NCBI RefSeq assembly: GCF_040499845.1
Contig: NZ_CP159342.1
Span: 2,852,001 to 2,916,000, forward strand
Length of the DNA stretch: 64,000 nucleotides
Source of the DNA: Micromonospora sp. CCTCC AA 2012012
GTDB taxonomy: Bacteria; Actinomycetota; Actinomycetes; Mycobacteriales; Micromonosporaceae
Direction: 5' to 3'
This document shows positions 35,126 through 45,617 of the stretch, piece after piece. Numbering within the stretch: the stretch's first letter is position 1; each line of letters opens with the position of its first letter. The position numbers and the translations under genes were made by a program. The notes under the pieces are model-generated. The model was not told the DNA's origin. It saw nothing but the letters and a program-made list of their open reading frames with translations, and searched no databases.

Positions 35126-35662
35126 TCAGGCAGCGCGCCGGGTGGGTGGTTCGACGTGCTCGGCCAGGCCGGCGTACCCGCCCCGGTGATAGAGCAGCGG
35201 CGAGCCCACGTCGGTGTGCCGGAGCAGTTCGGGTTCGGCCAGGACGATGGCGTGGTCGCCGACCGTCACCCGGTCGATCGCCCGGCACAGGAGCCAGGCG
35301 AGGGTGTCCTCGATCAGGGGCACCCCCTCCGGACCGAGGCGCCAGCGGGTCGGCGCCGCGAACCGGTCGATGCCGCTGGTCGCGAACGTGCGGGCCACGT
35401 CCTGCTGCTGCCGGCCCAGCAGGTGGACACCGAGGTAGCGGCTCCGGGAGACGGCCGGCCAGCTCGACGAGGTGAGGCTCAGGCAGAACGAGACGACCGG
35501 TGGCTCCAGCGACACCGGGGTGAACGACGTCGCGGTGAAGCCGACGGCAGGACTGCCGGGTGCGGTGACCACGGTGACGGTGCTGGCCTGGTGACGTAGC
35601 AGCTTGCGCAGGGCGTCCGCGTCGGCGTCGACGGGCGAGGCACTGTCGGCGGGCTGGGTCAT
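35126..35662 (-). CDS. Flavin reductase family protein
   Basis: A 178-residue split-barrel flavin reductase: TVTVVTAPGSPAVGFTATSFTPVSLEPPVVSF, FCLSLTSSSWPAVSR, LGVHLLGRQQQDVARTFA, VGDHAIVLAEPE and the late YHRGGYAGL. It would use NAD(P)H to supply reduced FMN to the SsuD-like monooxygenase encoded 4 kb away. ATG 35662 follows GGAGGA. A 41-residue small gene precedes it by 32 nt, and both stand behind a CTA-N9-TAGG element shared with the monooxygenase promoter. Confidence 0.9.
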   Translation of the reverse strand: MTQPADSASPVDADADALRKLLRHQASTVTVVTAPGSPAVGFTATSFTPVSLEPPVVSFCLSLTSSSWPAVSRSRYLGVHLLGRQQQDVARTFATSGIDRFAAPTRWRLGPEGVPLIEDTLAWLLCRAIDRVTVGDHAIVLAEPELLRHTDVGSPLLYHRGGYAGLAEHVEPPTRRAA

Positions 35663-35694
35663 GTGTTCCTCCCCGGAGGCAGCGGAGCCGAGGG

Positions 35695-35820
35695 CTACGG
35701 CCGGACGGGCGCGAGCCGCTCGTACGGGATCTTCTCGCCGGCCTCGACGGCCACCGGCAGGCGGTTCTCCGCCCGGGCCAGGGCCACCCGGCGGGAGGTG
35801 GACAACCGGCGTCGCAGCAC
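35695..35820 (-). CDS. Small basic protein upstream of the flavin reductase
   Basis: A 41-residue frame starting at GTG 35820 and ending TAG. It contains STSRRVALARAENRLP and AGEKIPYERLAPVRP. All but one codon ends in G or C, much stronger than expected for a chance frame of this length. It sits between the CTA-N9-TAGG element and the reductase gene, 32 nt before the latter, so it is probably the first gene of that transcript. No known family is recognised; a leader peptide or small adaptor is possible. Confidence 0.5.
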   Translation of the reverse strand: MLRRRLSTSRRVALARAENRLPVAVEAGEKIPYERLAPVRP

Positions 35821-35824
35821 GAGA

Positions 35825-35847
35825 CCATTTTCCTATCTGACAGGTAG
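35825..35847 (-). promoter_or_regulatory. Conserved CTA-N9-TAGG element upstream of the flavin reductase genes
   Basis: Minus strand reads CTA-CCTGTCAGA-TAGG then AAAATGG. Same half-sites, spacing and A/T-rich 3' flank as at 30108-30131. Likely a shared operator/promoter. Confidence 0.5.
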
Positions 35848-35989
35848 GACTTCAAGTGCGGGGCCCGGCCGCCCGGACACTGACACGCTGGCGGTCGCGG
35901 CATCCGACGTTCGTCTCTCGCAACGGGCCACCGCGCCCGCGTCGTGCGAGATCGACCTTCGTGCCACGAGCACGTAGGACCCTGGATCC

Positions 35990-36440
35990 ATGAAGGTCTT
36001 GATCCCCGTAGACATGGATGGCATCTCAGGGAGAGTGCATCCCACCGAGACCAATCCGGATCGGTACGACCATGAGCGTGGCCGAGCCTCGATGACGGCC
36101 GAGACGAACGCAGTGATTGCTGGTGTCTTCGATGCCGAACCCGACGCCATCGTGGGGGTCGCCGACGCACACGGACCGTTCCCGGAACATCCTGCCGGAG
36201 GACCTCGACCGGCGCGCTCACCTGGTGCGAGGGAAACCCCGCCCGCTGGGCATGCTCGCGGGGCTGGACGAAGACACGGATGCCGCGATGCTCATCGGCT
36301 GTCACGCGCGGGCCGGAGCCGGGCCAGCCGTGCTGGCGCACACGATGAGTGGTGACCTCCTCGACGTGCGGGTAGCCGGACGATCGCTGGCGAGATCGGC
36401 CTCAACGCCGCCATGGCGGGGCACCTGGACACGCCTGCTT
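35990..36440 (+). pseudogene. Broken D-aminopeptidase gene (DppA-like, M55)
   Basis: Frame 1 gives MKVLIPVDMDGISG, HERGRASMTAETNAVIAGV and VADAHGPF. Frame 2 continues RNILPEDLDRRAHLVRGKP, GMLAGLDEDTDAAMLIGCHA and LAHTMSGDLLDVRVAGRS. Frame 3 gives GEIGLNAAMAGHLDTP before homology ends. Joined, these follow the DppA zinc peptidase order, including the VDMxG, ADAHG and HARAG motifs. Two frameshifts and loss of the C-terminal third make it non-functional unless the shifts are sequencing errors. DppA trims D-Ala peptides from wall turnover. Confidence 0.75.
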
Positions 36441-36608
36441 GTCCAACTCGCCACCATCAAACCCGGCCAGCGCGTGAAGCAACCTTCTGTGCGTGTCGCC
36501 AGCCGGTCCGGCCGCCGGCCACAGGTCGGTGCCCTACCGGCCAGCCCGTTTCGGGAGCGGCTGCAACGATGCGAAGAAACAACTGGCAGGCACCAAGGCC
36601 GACCCTGA

Positions 36609-36633
36609 CTTGACCGCCGGTCAAGATGCGCTA
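36609..36633 (-). repeat. Partial, diverged copy of the tRNA-Pro anticodon/D-arm region
   Basis: Plus strand CTTGACCGCCGGTCAAG then ATGCGCTA aligns with the tRNA segment 36747-36770 (CTTGACCCCCAGTCAAG, TGCGCTA) with two mismatches and one insertion. Same orientation, about 110 bp from the tRNA 3' end. It may be a scar of element integration or excision. Confidence 0.5.
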
Positions 36634-36674
36634 GCCGCCGCCAACTTGACCGATCTTGGTCCCCAGAACGCAGA

Positions 36675-36707
36675 CGAGGGCATATCCATCGATGAGATAT
36701 GCCCTCG
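36675..36707 (-). terminator. Hairpin downstream of tRNA-Pro
   Basis: A 12-bp perfect stem (36675-36686 with 36696-36707; core GAGGGCATATC) with a 9-nt loop, 10 nt past the 3' end of the leftward tRNA. Confidence 0.6.
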
Positions 36708-36716
36708 GAGCTGCTG

Positions 36717-36790
<74 letters not shown>

Positions 36791-36927
36791 ATGCCCTCGC
36801 GCGGTTTCCCCCGCGACAGCCGGTACAGCTTAGCGCAGGATCTCCGTACCGCGCGCACGCCCCCTCCCGTGCCGCGGGCCCCACCCGTCACACCCTCTAG
36901 AGCGTCCTAGGAGGGTGGTGGTGTGCA

Positions 36928-36964
36928 GGAACGCCGGGCGGCTGCGGGAGCCGCCCGGCGTTCC
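36928..36964 (-). terminator. Strong terminator after der
   Basis: A 16-bp perfect stem (36928-36943 with 36949-36964; arm begins GGAACGCCGGGCGGCT) and loop GCGGG, 30 nt past the der stop. Confidence 0.8.
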
Positions 36965-36993
36965 GGGGACGAGCAGGATCGGGACGAGCGGGA

Positions 36994-38397
36994 TCAGCCG
37001 TGCGCCTTGCCCCGGCCGCCGGGGCCGAGCTTCTTGCGGGGGCGTACGGAAATGTCGATCGGGCTGCCCTCGAAGCCGAACTCCTCGCGCAGCTTGCGCT
37101 CGACGAAGCGCTGGTAGCCGGCGTCCAGCGGCGCGGTGGTGAAGAGCACGAACCGCGGCGGGGCGACGCCCGCCTGGGTGGCGAAGAGGATCTTCGGGGC
37201 CCGACCGCCGCGCACCGGGTGCGGGGTGGCCTGGACCAGCGCGGTCAGCCACTGGTTGAGCTGCGCGGTCGGGATGCGGGTCTCCCAGCTCGCCAGGGCC
37301 TTGCGCAGCGCCGGCGCGAGCTTGTCCACCGCCCGGCCGGTCTGCGCGGAGAGGTTCAGCCGGATCGCCCAGGGGATGCGGCGCAGCTCCCGGTCGATCT
37401 CCTTGTCCAGGTAGTACCGGCGGTCGGCGTCGACCAGGTCCCACTTGTTGAAGGCGATCACCAGGGCCCGGCCGGCCTCGACGACCATGGTGAGGATCCG
37501 CTGGTCCTGCTCGCTGATCACCTCGCTGGAGTCGAGCAGCACCACCGCCACCTCGGCCGCCTCGATCGCCGCGGCGGTCCGCAGGCTGGCGTAGTACTCG
37601 GTGCCGCTGGCCTTGCCGACCCGCTTGCGCAGCCCGGCGGTGTCCACCAGCTGCCAGGTCTCGCCACCGATCTGCACCAGGCTGTCCACCGGGTCGACGG
37701 TGGTGCCGGCGACCGAGTCGACGACCGCCCGCTCCTCGCCGGAGAACCGGTTGAGCAGGCTGGACTTGCCGACGTTGGGGCGACCCACCAGAGCGACCCG
37801 GCGGGGGCCGCGCGGCCGGTTCTCCACGATCTTCGGCGCCTCGGGCAGCGCGTCCAGGATGGCGTCGAGCAGCTCACCCGAACCGCGGCCGTGCAGGGCG
37901 GAGACCGGGTACGGCTCACCGAGGCCGAGCGACCAGAGCGCGGTCGCCTCCATCTCGATGGCCGTGTTGTCGGTCTTGTTGGCCACCAGGATGACCGGCT
38001 TGGCGCTGCGTCGCAGCATCTTCACCGCGGCTTCGTCCACATCGGTCGAACCGACCATCGCGTCGACCACGAAGAGCACCACGTCGGCGGTCGCCACCGC
38101 CGTCTCGGCCTGCAACGCGATGGCCGCGGCCCGGTCCTTGGCGTCGGGCTCCCACCCGCCGGTGTCCACCACGGTGAACGCGCGGCCGTTCCACTGCGCG
38201 TCGTACGGGACGCGGTCCCGGGTCACCCCGGGGACGTCCTCGACGACCGCCTGCCGACGGCCGATGATCCGGTTGACCAGCGTCGACTTGCCCACGTTGG
38301 GGCGGCCGACCACGGCCACCACCGGCTGCGGGCCGGACTCCTCCTCGACGTCGAGGTCCGGGTCGCGCAGTTCCACCCAACCGCTCTGCTCGCTCAT
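36994..38397 (-). CDS. der: Ribosome-assembly GTPase Der (EngA)
   Basis: A 467-residue tandem GTPase. The first G domain has [14 protein letters not shown] near residue 32, DTGGW and NKTD; the second has [22 protein letters not shown] and NKWD. A KH-like C-terminal domain follows, ending [13 protein letters not shown]. Der matures the 50S subunit. An acidic N-terminal extension of about 25 residues is normal in actinobacteria. ATG 38397 overlaps the cmk stop. It is the last gene of the long leftward core series and has a 16-bp terminator. Confidence 0.97.
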   Translation of the reverse strand: MSEQSGWVELRDPDLDVEEESGPQPVVAVVGRPNVGKSTLVNRIIGRRQAVVEDVPGVTRDRVPYDAQWNGRAFTVVDTGGWEPDAKDRAAAIALQAETAVATADVVLFVVDAMVGSTDVDEAAVKMLRRSAKPVILVANKTDNTAIEMEATALWSLGLGEPYPVSALHGRGSGELLDAILDALPEAPKIVENRPRGPRRVALVGRPNVGKSSLLNRFSGEERAVVDSVAGTTVDPVDSLVQIGGETWQLVDTAGLRKRVGKASGTEYYASLRTAAAIEAAEVAVVLLDSSEVISEQDQRILTMVVEAGRALVIAFNKWDLVDADRRYYLDKEIDRELRRIPWAIRLNLSAQTGRAVDKLAPALRKALASWETRIPTAQLNQWLTALVQATPHPVRGGRAPKILFATQAGVAPPRFVLFTTAPLDAGYQRFVERKLREEFGFEGSPIDISVRPRKKLGPGGRGKAHG

Positions 38398-39074
38398 ACC
38401 ACGCCCCGCTCGGTGAGCAGCTCGCGGAGCCGGGCGACGACCTCGTCGATGCCCAGCGCGGTGGTGTCCAGCTCGACGGCGTCCGGGGCCTGCTGCAACG
38501 GGTTCACCTTGCGCGTCGAGTCGATCTTGTCCCGCCGGGCGAGGTCCGCGGCGGTGGCCGCCACGTCGGCCGCGTCCTCGGCGCTGCGCCGCTGGGCACG
38601 GGCCGCCTCGGAGGCGGTGAGATAGACCTTCAGGTCCGCGTCGGGGGCCACCACCGAGCCGATGTCGCGACCCTCGACCACGATCCGGCCGGCCTTGGCG
38701 ATCATCTCCCGCTGGCGGGCGACGAGGAGTTCCCGGACCGCGGGGACGGCGGCGACGGCGGAGACCGCGCCGGTCACCTCGGGGCCCCGGATCTCCTTGT
38801 CGACGGTCACGCCGTCGGCGGTCACGCCGTACCCCTGGGGGTCGGTGCCGATGCGCAGGTCGACCTCGCCGGCGACCTTGGCCACCGACGCGGCGTCGGT
38901 GAGGTCGACGCCGGAGCGCAGCACCGCCCAGGTGATGGCCCGGTACATCGCGCCGGTGTCGAGGTAGCGGGCGTCCAGGCTGACGGCGAGCCGCCGCGAG
39001 ACGGTGGACTTACCCGAACCGGATGGCCCGTCCACTGCGACCACGCACCGCCCGGTTCGTTCGTTCTGCCCCAC
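38394..39074 (-). CDS. cmk: Cytidylate kinase
   Basis: A 226-residue NMP kinase: P-loop [52 protein letters not shown] and [14 protein letters not shown] are the Cmk signatures. It phosphorylates CMP/dCMP. GTG 39074 has GGAGGA five nt upstream. It overlaps der by ATGA and follows rluB by about 195 nt, in the usual actinobacterial rluB-cmk-der order. Confidence 0.97.
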   Translation of the reverse strand: MGQNERTGRCVVAVDGPSGSGKSTVSRRLAVSLDARYLDTGAMYRAITWAVLRSGVDLTDAASVAKVAGEVDLRIGTDPQGYGVTADGVTVDKEIRGPEVTGAVSAVAAVPAVRELLVARQREMIAKAGRIVVEGRDIGSVVAPDADLKVYLTASEAARAQRRSAEDAADVAATAADLARRDKIDSTRKVNPLQQAPDAVELDTTALGIDEVVARLRELLTERGVV

Positions 39075-39268
39075 CGTGTTCCTCCTCAGCCCGTATCTCG
39101 CGGGTCGCCGGATTCTCCGGCGCCGTTGAGCGGATGGTCTTCGTCAATGATGCCCGCGCCCCCGTGCGGGGCCGCGCGGACGTGGCCCGGCGCGACCCGC
39201 GCCACGGCGCTGGTGCCGTCACCGGCCGCGTGGAAGCCTACCTTCAGCGGTACCCGGAACGACTCCGG

Positions 39269-40016
39269 TCAGTCTTCGACGGCCTTGAACAGGGCGGCGA
39301 CCTCCGCGTTGGTCAGCCGCCGGGTCCGCCCGGCGCGCAGGTCGCCCAGCTTGATCGGCCCGATCGAGGTACGCACCAGCCGGGACACCGGGTGCCCGAC
39401 CTCGGCGAGCAGCCGCCGGACGATGTGCTTGCGCCCTTCGTGCAGGGTCAGCTCCACCTGGGCGGTCTTGCCCAGGGTGTCCACCACCTTGAAGGAGTCG
39501 ACCTGCACCGGCCCGTCCTCCAGCTCCACCCCGGCCGCCAGTCGCTTGCCCAGGTTGCGCGGGATCGGCCCGGCGACCTCGCACAGGTAGGTCTTCAGCA
39601 CCTCGTACGACGGGTGCATGAGCCGGTGGGCCAGGGTGCCGTCGTTGGTGAGCAGCAGCAGCCCCTCGCTGTCGGCGTCGAGCCGCCCGACGTGATAGAC
39701 CCGCTGCTCGACCCGGTTGCCGAGGAAGTCCGCGAGCGCGGTCCGTCCCTTCTCGTCCGCCATCGTGGAGACGACCCCGCGCGGCTTGTTCATCGCGAGG
39801 TAGACCAGGCGGGTGTCGACCTGGAGCCGTTCGCCGTCGACGTGGATCACGGCGGTGGTGGGGTCGACCTTGTCGCCGAGCTTCGCGACCCGGCCGTTCA
39901 CGGTCACCCGGCGGCGGAAGATGAGGTCCTCGCAGGCGCGGCGGGAGCCGACGCCGGCGGCGGCCATCACCTTCTGCAGGCGTTCGCCCTCGGGGGCGTC
40001 GGTGGAGACGGTGCGG

Positions 40017-40030
<14 letters not shown>
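39269..40030 (-). CDS. rluB: 23S rRNA pseudouridine synthase (RluB type)
   Basis: A 253-residue enzyme. N-terminal S4 domain (ERLQKVMAAAGVGSRRACEDLI), then the RsuA/RluB catalytic core with GRLDADSEGLLLLTNDG (catalytic Asp) and EGRKHIVRRLLAEVGHPV. ATG 40030 has a moderate purine-rich ribosome site and overlaps scpB by 14 nt. It modifies 23S rRNA, probably at position 2605 by homology. Confidence 0.92.
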
Positions 40031-40943
<913 letters not shown>

Positions 40944-40948
40944 CGGGG

Positions 40949-42028
40949 TCACTCCTGTGTCGGTGCGGGTTCGTCCGGCGGCGGGTCCGACGCGACGTCG
41001 GCCGCAGCCCGCGCGCGGTCAGTGGTCGAGGCAGCATCGGGCAGCGTGACATCAGCCGCCCCGGCGGGCACGGGATCCGTCGACGCGACCGGCGTGGGGT
41101 CGGCGGGTGCGGGGTCGGTGGGGTCCGGGGAGCCGGCGTACTCGTCGACGTGCAGGTCGGTGTCGCCCTCGGCGGGGCCCGTCCAGCGCACGGTCAGCTC
41201 CTCCAGCGCCTGCTCCTGAACGAAGGCGACCAGACCCTCCCGATAGAGCTCCAGCAGGGCGAGGAAGCGCGCCACCACCTCCAGGGTGATCTCGCAGTCG
41301 GCGCAGAGCAGCGAGAAGGTGGCGGTGCCGGCGCGGCGCAGCCGTTCGGTGAGCAGCGCGGCGTGCTCCCGGACGCTGACCCGGACCATGTGCACGTGCG
41401 CGATGGAGACCTCGGGCACCGGCTTCGGGGTCATCGCCCGCACCGCCAGCTTGAGCAGCCGCTCCGGGCCGATGCCGAGCACCAGGTCGGGCAGCGCCTC
41501 GGCGTACCGGGGCTCCAGGGTGACCGCGCGGGGATAGCGTCGACCGCCGACCGCCTCCAGCTCGGCCAGGTGCGCCGCCGCCTCCTTGTACGCCTTGTAC
41601 TGCAGCAGCCGGGCGAAGAGCAGGTCCCGCGCCTCCAGCAGGGCCAGGTCCTCCTCGTCCTCCACCTCGGCGGCGGGCAGCAGCCGGGCCGCCTTCAGGT
41701 CGAGCAGGGTGGCCGCGATCAGCAGGAACTCGCTCGTCTCGTCCAGGTCCCACTGGTCACCCATGGCCCGGATGTACGCGATGAACTCGTCGGTGACCTT
41801 GTGCAGGGCCACCTCGGTGACGTCGAGCTTGTGCTTGCTGATGAGCTGGAGCAGCAGGTCGAACGGGCCGGTGAAGTTCGCCAGCCGGACGGTGAAGCCG
41901 GTGGTCTCCGTCGGCTCCGGGGCGGGCACCACCCCGTCGACCTCGGCGGCCAGCCCGGCGGCGACCGCCGGATCGGCGGCGGCGGGCGGGTCGAGGGGCG
42001 GCGCGGTCACCGGGAAACCGTAGTCCAC
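40949..42028 (-). CDS. scpA: Segregation and condensation protein A (kleisin)
   Basis: A 359-residue kleisin: FTVRLANFTGPFDLLLQLISKHKLDVTEVALHKVTDEFIAYI, then EFLLIAATLLDLKAARLLP and a C-terminal winged helix (FLALLELYREGLVAFVQE). It links SMC heads with ScpB. Both ends carry low-complexity Ala/Pro tails, the C-terminal about 70 residues. GTG 42028 lacks a clear ribosome site, but the gap to parA is only 23 nt, so translation may depend on readout from parA. Confidence 0.95.
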   Translation of the reverse strand: MDYGFPVTAPPLDPPAAADPAVAAGLAAEVDGVVPAPEPTETTGFTVRLANFTGPFDLLLQLISKHKLDVTEVALHKVTDEFIAYIRAMGDQWDLDETSEFLLIAATLLDLKAARLLPAAEVEDEEDLALLEARDLLFARLLQYKAYKEAAAHLAELEAVGGRRYPRAVTLEPRYAEALPDLVLGIGPERLLKLAVRAMTPKPVPEVSIAHVHMVRVSVREHAALLTERLRRAGTATFSLLCADCEITLEVVARFLALLELYREGLVAFVQEQALEELTVRWTGPAEGDTDLHVDEYAGSPDPTDPAPADPTPVASTDPVPAGAADVTLPDAASTTDRARAAADVASDPPPDEPAPTQE

Positions 42029-42051
42029 GCTGCGGACATGCGGCGTGCGAC

Positions 42052-42975
42052 CTACCGCTCCGCCTGGGCGGCGATCACCTCACGGGCGAGCTGGCGGTAG
42101 TTGCGGGCCCCGGAGGACGCCGGGTCGAGCGTGGTGATCGGGGCACCCGCGACGGTCGACTCGGGGAACTTGACGGTCTTGGTGATCACCGTCTGGTAGA
42201 CCTTGTCGCCGAAGGCCTCCACCACCCGCTGGAGCACCTGGCGGCAGTGCGTGGTGCGGCTGTCGTACATGGTGGCGAGGATGCCTTCGAGCTCCAGGTC
42301 GAAGTTGAGCCGCTCGCGGACCTTGTCGATGGTGTCCAGCAGCAGGGCCACGCCGCGGAGGCTGAAGAACTCGCACTCCAGCGGGATGAGCACGCCGTGC
42401 GCGACGGTCAGCGCGTTGATCGCCAGCAGGCCGAGGGACGGCTGGCAGTCGATCAGGATGTAGTCGTACTCCTTGCGGATGGTGCGCAGCACCCGGGCCA
42501 GCGCCATCTCGCGGGCGACCTCGTTGACCAGCTGGATCTCGGCGGCGGAGAGGTCGATGTTGGCGGGCAGCAGGTGCAGCCCGGCGACGTCGGTCTTGAT
42601 CAGGACGTCCTCGGCGGTGACGTCGTCCTGCATGAGCAGGTTGTAGACCGACAGGTCGAGGTTGTGCGGGTTGACCCCCAGCCCGACCGAGAGCGCGCCC
42701 TGCGGGTCGAAGTCGACCAGCAGCACCTTGCGGCCGTACTCGGCCAGCGCGGCGCCCAGGTTGATGGTCGTGGTGGTCTTGCCGACGCCACCCTTCTGGT
42801 TGGCCATCGCGATGATCCGCGCGGGGCCGTGCCGGTCGGTCGGCATCGGCTCCGGGATCGGCTTGCGCATCGTGTACGCGGCCGGGTCGGCGGGACCCAG
42901 GTCTGCGCCGAGCGACGCCTGCTGCTCGCGGAGCTCCGACGTCCAGGCGTCGGCACGGTCACCGTTGCCAGCCAT
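42052..42975 (-). CDS. ParA/Soj-family ATPase
   Basis: A 307-residue deviant Walker ATPase: ANQKGGVGKTTTTINLGAAL, DFDPQGALSVGLG, YDYILIDCQPSLGLLAINAL and KVYQTVITKTVKFPEST. This is the scpAB-linked ParA of actinobacteria rather than the origin-proximal parAB pair, as no parB follows. ATG 42975 is preceded by GAGGAC; an upstream start at 43026 is possible. It probably cooperates with SMC-ScpAB in chromosome organisation. Confidence 0.9.
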   Translation of the reverse strand: MAGNGDRADAWTSELREQQASLGADLGPADPAAYTMRKPIPEPMPTDRHGPARIIAMANQKGGVGKTTTTINLGAALAEYGRKVLLVDFDPQGALSVGLGVNPHNLDLSVYNLLMQDDVTAEDVLIKTDVAGLHLLPANIDLSAAEIQLVNEVAREMALARVLRTIRKEYDYILIDCQPSLGLLAINALTVAHGVLIPLECEFFSLRGVALLLDTIDKVRERLNFDLELEGILATMYDSRTTHCRQVLQRVVEAFGDKVYQTVITKTVKFPESTVAGAPITTLDPASSGARNYRQLAREVIAAQAER

Positions 42976-43192
42976 GTCCTCGTTGCCCCCTCCCGACGAC
43001 CACCCGGCGTCGGAGCCGTCCGACACCCTTCGCGGCGCCGCTGCGCTCCACCGTCACCGCCGTCGACACCGCACCCCGGTTCGTCGGCCACGAGGTCCGC
43101 GCCGATGCCGACTGTACGCCACGCGCCAGCAGCGCGTTCGGTAGCCGGTCGGCGTGTCGGACGTCCCGGCCGGTCAGCGCGGGAACGACGGG

Positions 43193-44215
43193 TCAGCCAC
43201 GGGCCCGTGGGTGGGCGGTGGCGTAGACCTCACGGAGTCGCTCCACAGTGACCAACGTGTAGACCTGGGTGGTGGTCACCGAGGCGTGGCCGAGCAGTTC
43301 CTGCACCACCCGCACGTCCGCGCCGCCGTCGAGCAGATGGGTGGCGTACGAGTGGCGCAGGGTGTGCGGGGAGACCGCCCCGGTCCCCTGCACCGGCAGG
43401 CCGGCCCGCTCGGCGGCGCGGCGCAGGATGGTCCAGGCGCCCTGCCGGGTCAGCGCGCCGCCCCGGGCGTTGACGAAGACCGCCGGGGTGCCCCGGCCCG
43501 CCGCGACCACCCCCGGGCGGCCCCGCACCAGCCAGGCGCGCAGCGCGTCCACCGCGTACCCGCCGATCGGCACCAGTCGGGTCCGGCCGCCCTTGCCGCG
43601 CAGCAGCACCGCGCCGCCGTCGGTGTCCAGGTCGTCCACGGCGAGACCGACCGCCTCGGAGATCCGCGCGCCCGTGCCGTACAGGAATTCCAGCAGCGCC
43701 CGGTCGCGCAGCGCGAGGGGCGCCCCGTCGCCGGTAGCGGTCGCCGCGCCGGCCGTCTCCAGCAGCCGGACCACGTCGTCGACCGGCAGCGCCCGGGGCA
43801 GCCGGCGCGGCGGCGTGGGCGGGCGGACGTCGCGGCTGGGGTCGGCGCCGGCCAGCCCCTCGCGCAGCGCGAAGCGGTGCAGCCCGCGCACCGCGCTGGC
43901 CGCGCGGGCCGCCGACGACACGGCCAGCGGCGGATGGTCGGCGTCGCCGGCCCGCAGCCGGGCCAGGTGCGACTCGACCACGCCGGGGCCGACGGCGGCG
44001 AGGTCGGCGACGCCGGCGTCGACCAGGGTCGTGAGGTAACGGTCCAGGTCCCGGCGGTACGAGGCGAGGGTGTTCGCCGACAGTCCCCGTTCGACGGTGA
44101 GGTGGTCCAGATAGCCGCGGACGGCACGACGCAGGGCCGGCGCGGGCTGCTCGCCCGCGCCGGCCCTGCGCGCAGCAGCGGTCTGGCTGTTCCCCTTCGG
44201 GCTGGCGTTCCTCAG
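43193..44215 (-). CDS. xerD: Tyrosine recombinase XerD
   Basis: A 340-residue tyrosine recombinase: N-terminal SAM-like domain ([22 protein letters not shown]), catalytic Arg in [27 protein letters not shown] and [14 protein letters not shown] with the nucleophilic Tyr. It resolves chromosome dimers. No ATG, GTG or TTG exists in frame between the ald stop and the conserved core. The likely start is CTG 44215, which overlaps the ald TGA as CTGA and has GAGG seven nt upstream. Confidence 0.92.
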   Translation of the reverse strand: MRNASPKGNSQTAAARRAGAGEQPAPALRRAVRGYLDHLTVERGLSANTLASYRRDLDRYLTTLVDAGVADLAAVGPGVVESHLARLRAGDADHPPLAVSSAARAASAVRGLHRFALREGLAGADPSRDVRPPTPPRRLPRALPVDDVVRLLETAGAATATGDGAPLALRDRALLEFLYGTGARISEAVGLAVDDLDTDGGAVLLRGKGGRTRLVPIGGYAVDALRAWLVRGRPGVVAAGRGTPAVFVNARGGALTRQGAWTILRRAAERAGLPVQGTGAVSPHTLRHSYATHLLDGGADVRVVQELLGHASVTTTQVYTLVTVERLREVYATAHPRARG

Positions 44216-45327
44216 CCCAGGACCTCGTCCAGCGGCAGGGTCGCCATGCCGTGCGCCTCGGCGACCGGGCCGTAGACGACCTGGCCGGCGTGGGTGTTCA
44301 GGCCCAGGGCGAGCGCCGGGTCGCGGCGCAGCGCCTCCTGCCAGCCGTTGTTGGCCAGCTCCAGGGCGTACGGCAGGGTGACGTTGGTCAGCGCGTAGGT
44401 GCTGGTGTTCGGCACCGCGCCGGGCATGTTCGCCACGCAGTAGAAGATCGAGTCGTGCACCTTGTAGACCGGGTCGGCGTGCGTGGTGGGCCGCGAGTCC
44501 TCGAAGCAGCCGCCCTGGTCGATGGCGATGTCGACGAGCACGCTGCCCGGCTTCATCCGGGAGACCAGCTCGTTGGAGATCAGCGTCGGGGCCTTCGCGC
44601 CGGGCACCAGCACCGCGCCGATGACCAGGTCCGCGTCGAGCACGGCCCGCTCGATCTCGTACGCGTTGGAGGCGACGGTCTGCAGGTGGCCCCGGTAGAT
44701 CGCGTCGGCCTGGCGCAGCCGGGCGACGTTCTTGTCCAGCAGCAGCACCTCGGACTGCAGGCCCAGCGCGATCGCGGCGGCGTTCATGCCGGAGACGCCC
44801 GCGCCGATCACCACGGTCTTCGCCGCGTAGACGCCGGAGACCCCGCCCGGCAGCACGCCCCGGCCACCGCCGGTACGCATCATGTAGAAGGCGCCCACCT
44901 GCGGGGCGAGCCGGCCGGCCACCTCGGACATCGGGGCGAGCAGCGGCAGCGACCGGTCGGGCAGCTCGACCGTCTCGTACGCGATGCCGGTGACCTTGCG
45001 GTCGATCAGCGCGTCGGTGCACTCCTTCGAGGCGGCCAGGTGCAGGTAGGTGAAGAGCACCTGCCCCTCGCGCATCCGGTGGTACTCCTCGGCGATCGGC
45101 TCCTTGACCTTGAGCACCAGGTCGGCGGCGCCCCACACCTCGTCGGCGGTGCCCAGGATCTTGGCGCCGGCGGCGGTGAACTCCTCGTCGGTGATGCTGG
45201 AGCCGACCCCCGCGCCGGCCTCGACGAAGACCTCGTGGCCGTGGCGGGTGAACTCGTTGACGCCCGCGGGCGTGATCGCCACGCGGTACTCGTGGTTCTT
45301 GACCTCGCGTGGGATTCCGACCTTCAC
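44212..45327 (-). CDS. ald: Alanine dehydrogenase
   Basis: A 371-residue NAD-dependent enzyme of exactly family length: [35 protein letters not shown] (substrate His), nucleotide fold [13 protein letters not shown] and [18 protein letters not shown]. It interconverts alanine and pyruvate plus ammonia. GTG 45327 was chosen because the protein then starts at the universal KVGIPRE; the upstream AGAGAGG supports it. Its TGA overlaps the presumed xerD start. Confidence 0.97.
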   Translation of the reverse strand: MKVGIPREVKNHEYRVAITPAGVNEFTRHGHEVFVEAGAGVGSSITDEEFTAAGAKILGTADEVWGAADLVLKVKEPIAEEYHRMREGQVLFTYLHLAASKECTDALIDRKVTGIAYETVELPDRSLPLLAPMSEVAGRLAPQVGAFYMMRTGGGRGVLPGGVSGVYAAKTVVIGAGVSGMNAAAIALGLQSEVLLLDKNVARLRQADAIYRGHLQTVASNAYEIERAVLDADLVIGAVLVPGAKAPTLISNELVSRMKPGSVLVDIAIDQGGCFEDSRPTTHADPVYKVHDSIFYCVANMPGAVPNTSTYALTNVTLPYALELANNGWQEALRRDPALALGLNTHAGQVVYGPVAEAHGMATLPLDEVLG

Positions 45328-45617
45328 GATGCCGACACCTCTCTTCGGGGCAGCCCACCCCCGACTTCTCGGTGCCGCACCGGCTCCGTTGCCGGCGCGG
45401 TCCACCGGTCCCGCCGGCGGCAGTCTAGGCGCGCGGGCCCGCCCCGGGAGCCAGCACAGTGACACCCGGTGCCCGGCCCTCCTGACGATGTGTCAGGCGT
45501 GAACCGGGCCGGCGGTGGAGACCGCCTCAGCCGTCAGGACAGTGTTCGTCACCCATCGTCCCACCGTGCGCGCGGCGGTGCGGACAGGACGCCAGTGGAT
45601 CACTATGGTGTCGCCCC

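Noticed and set aside
39075..39268. Small gene between cmk and rluB
   Set aside because: Frames here lack ribosome sites and protein-like composition; treated as spacer.
45475..45510. CCTGAC-N5-GTCAGG palindrome upstream of ald as an operator
   Set aside because: Short, about 160 nt from the ald start, and lacking a visible promoter beside it.
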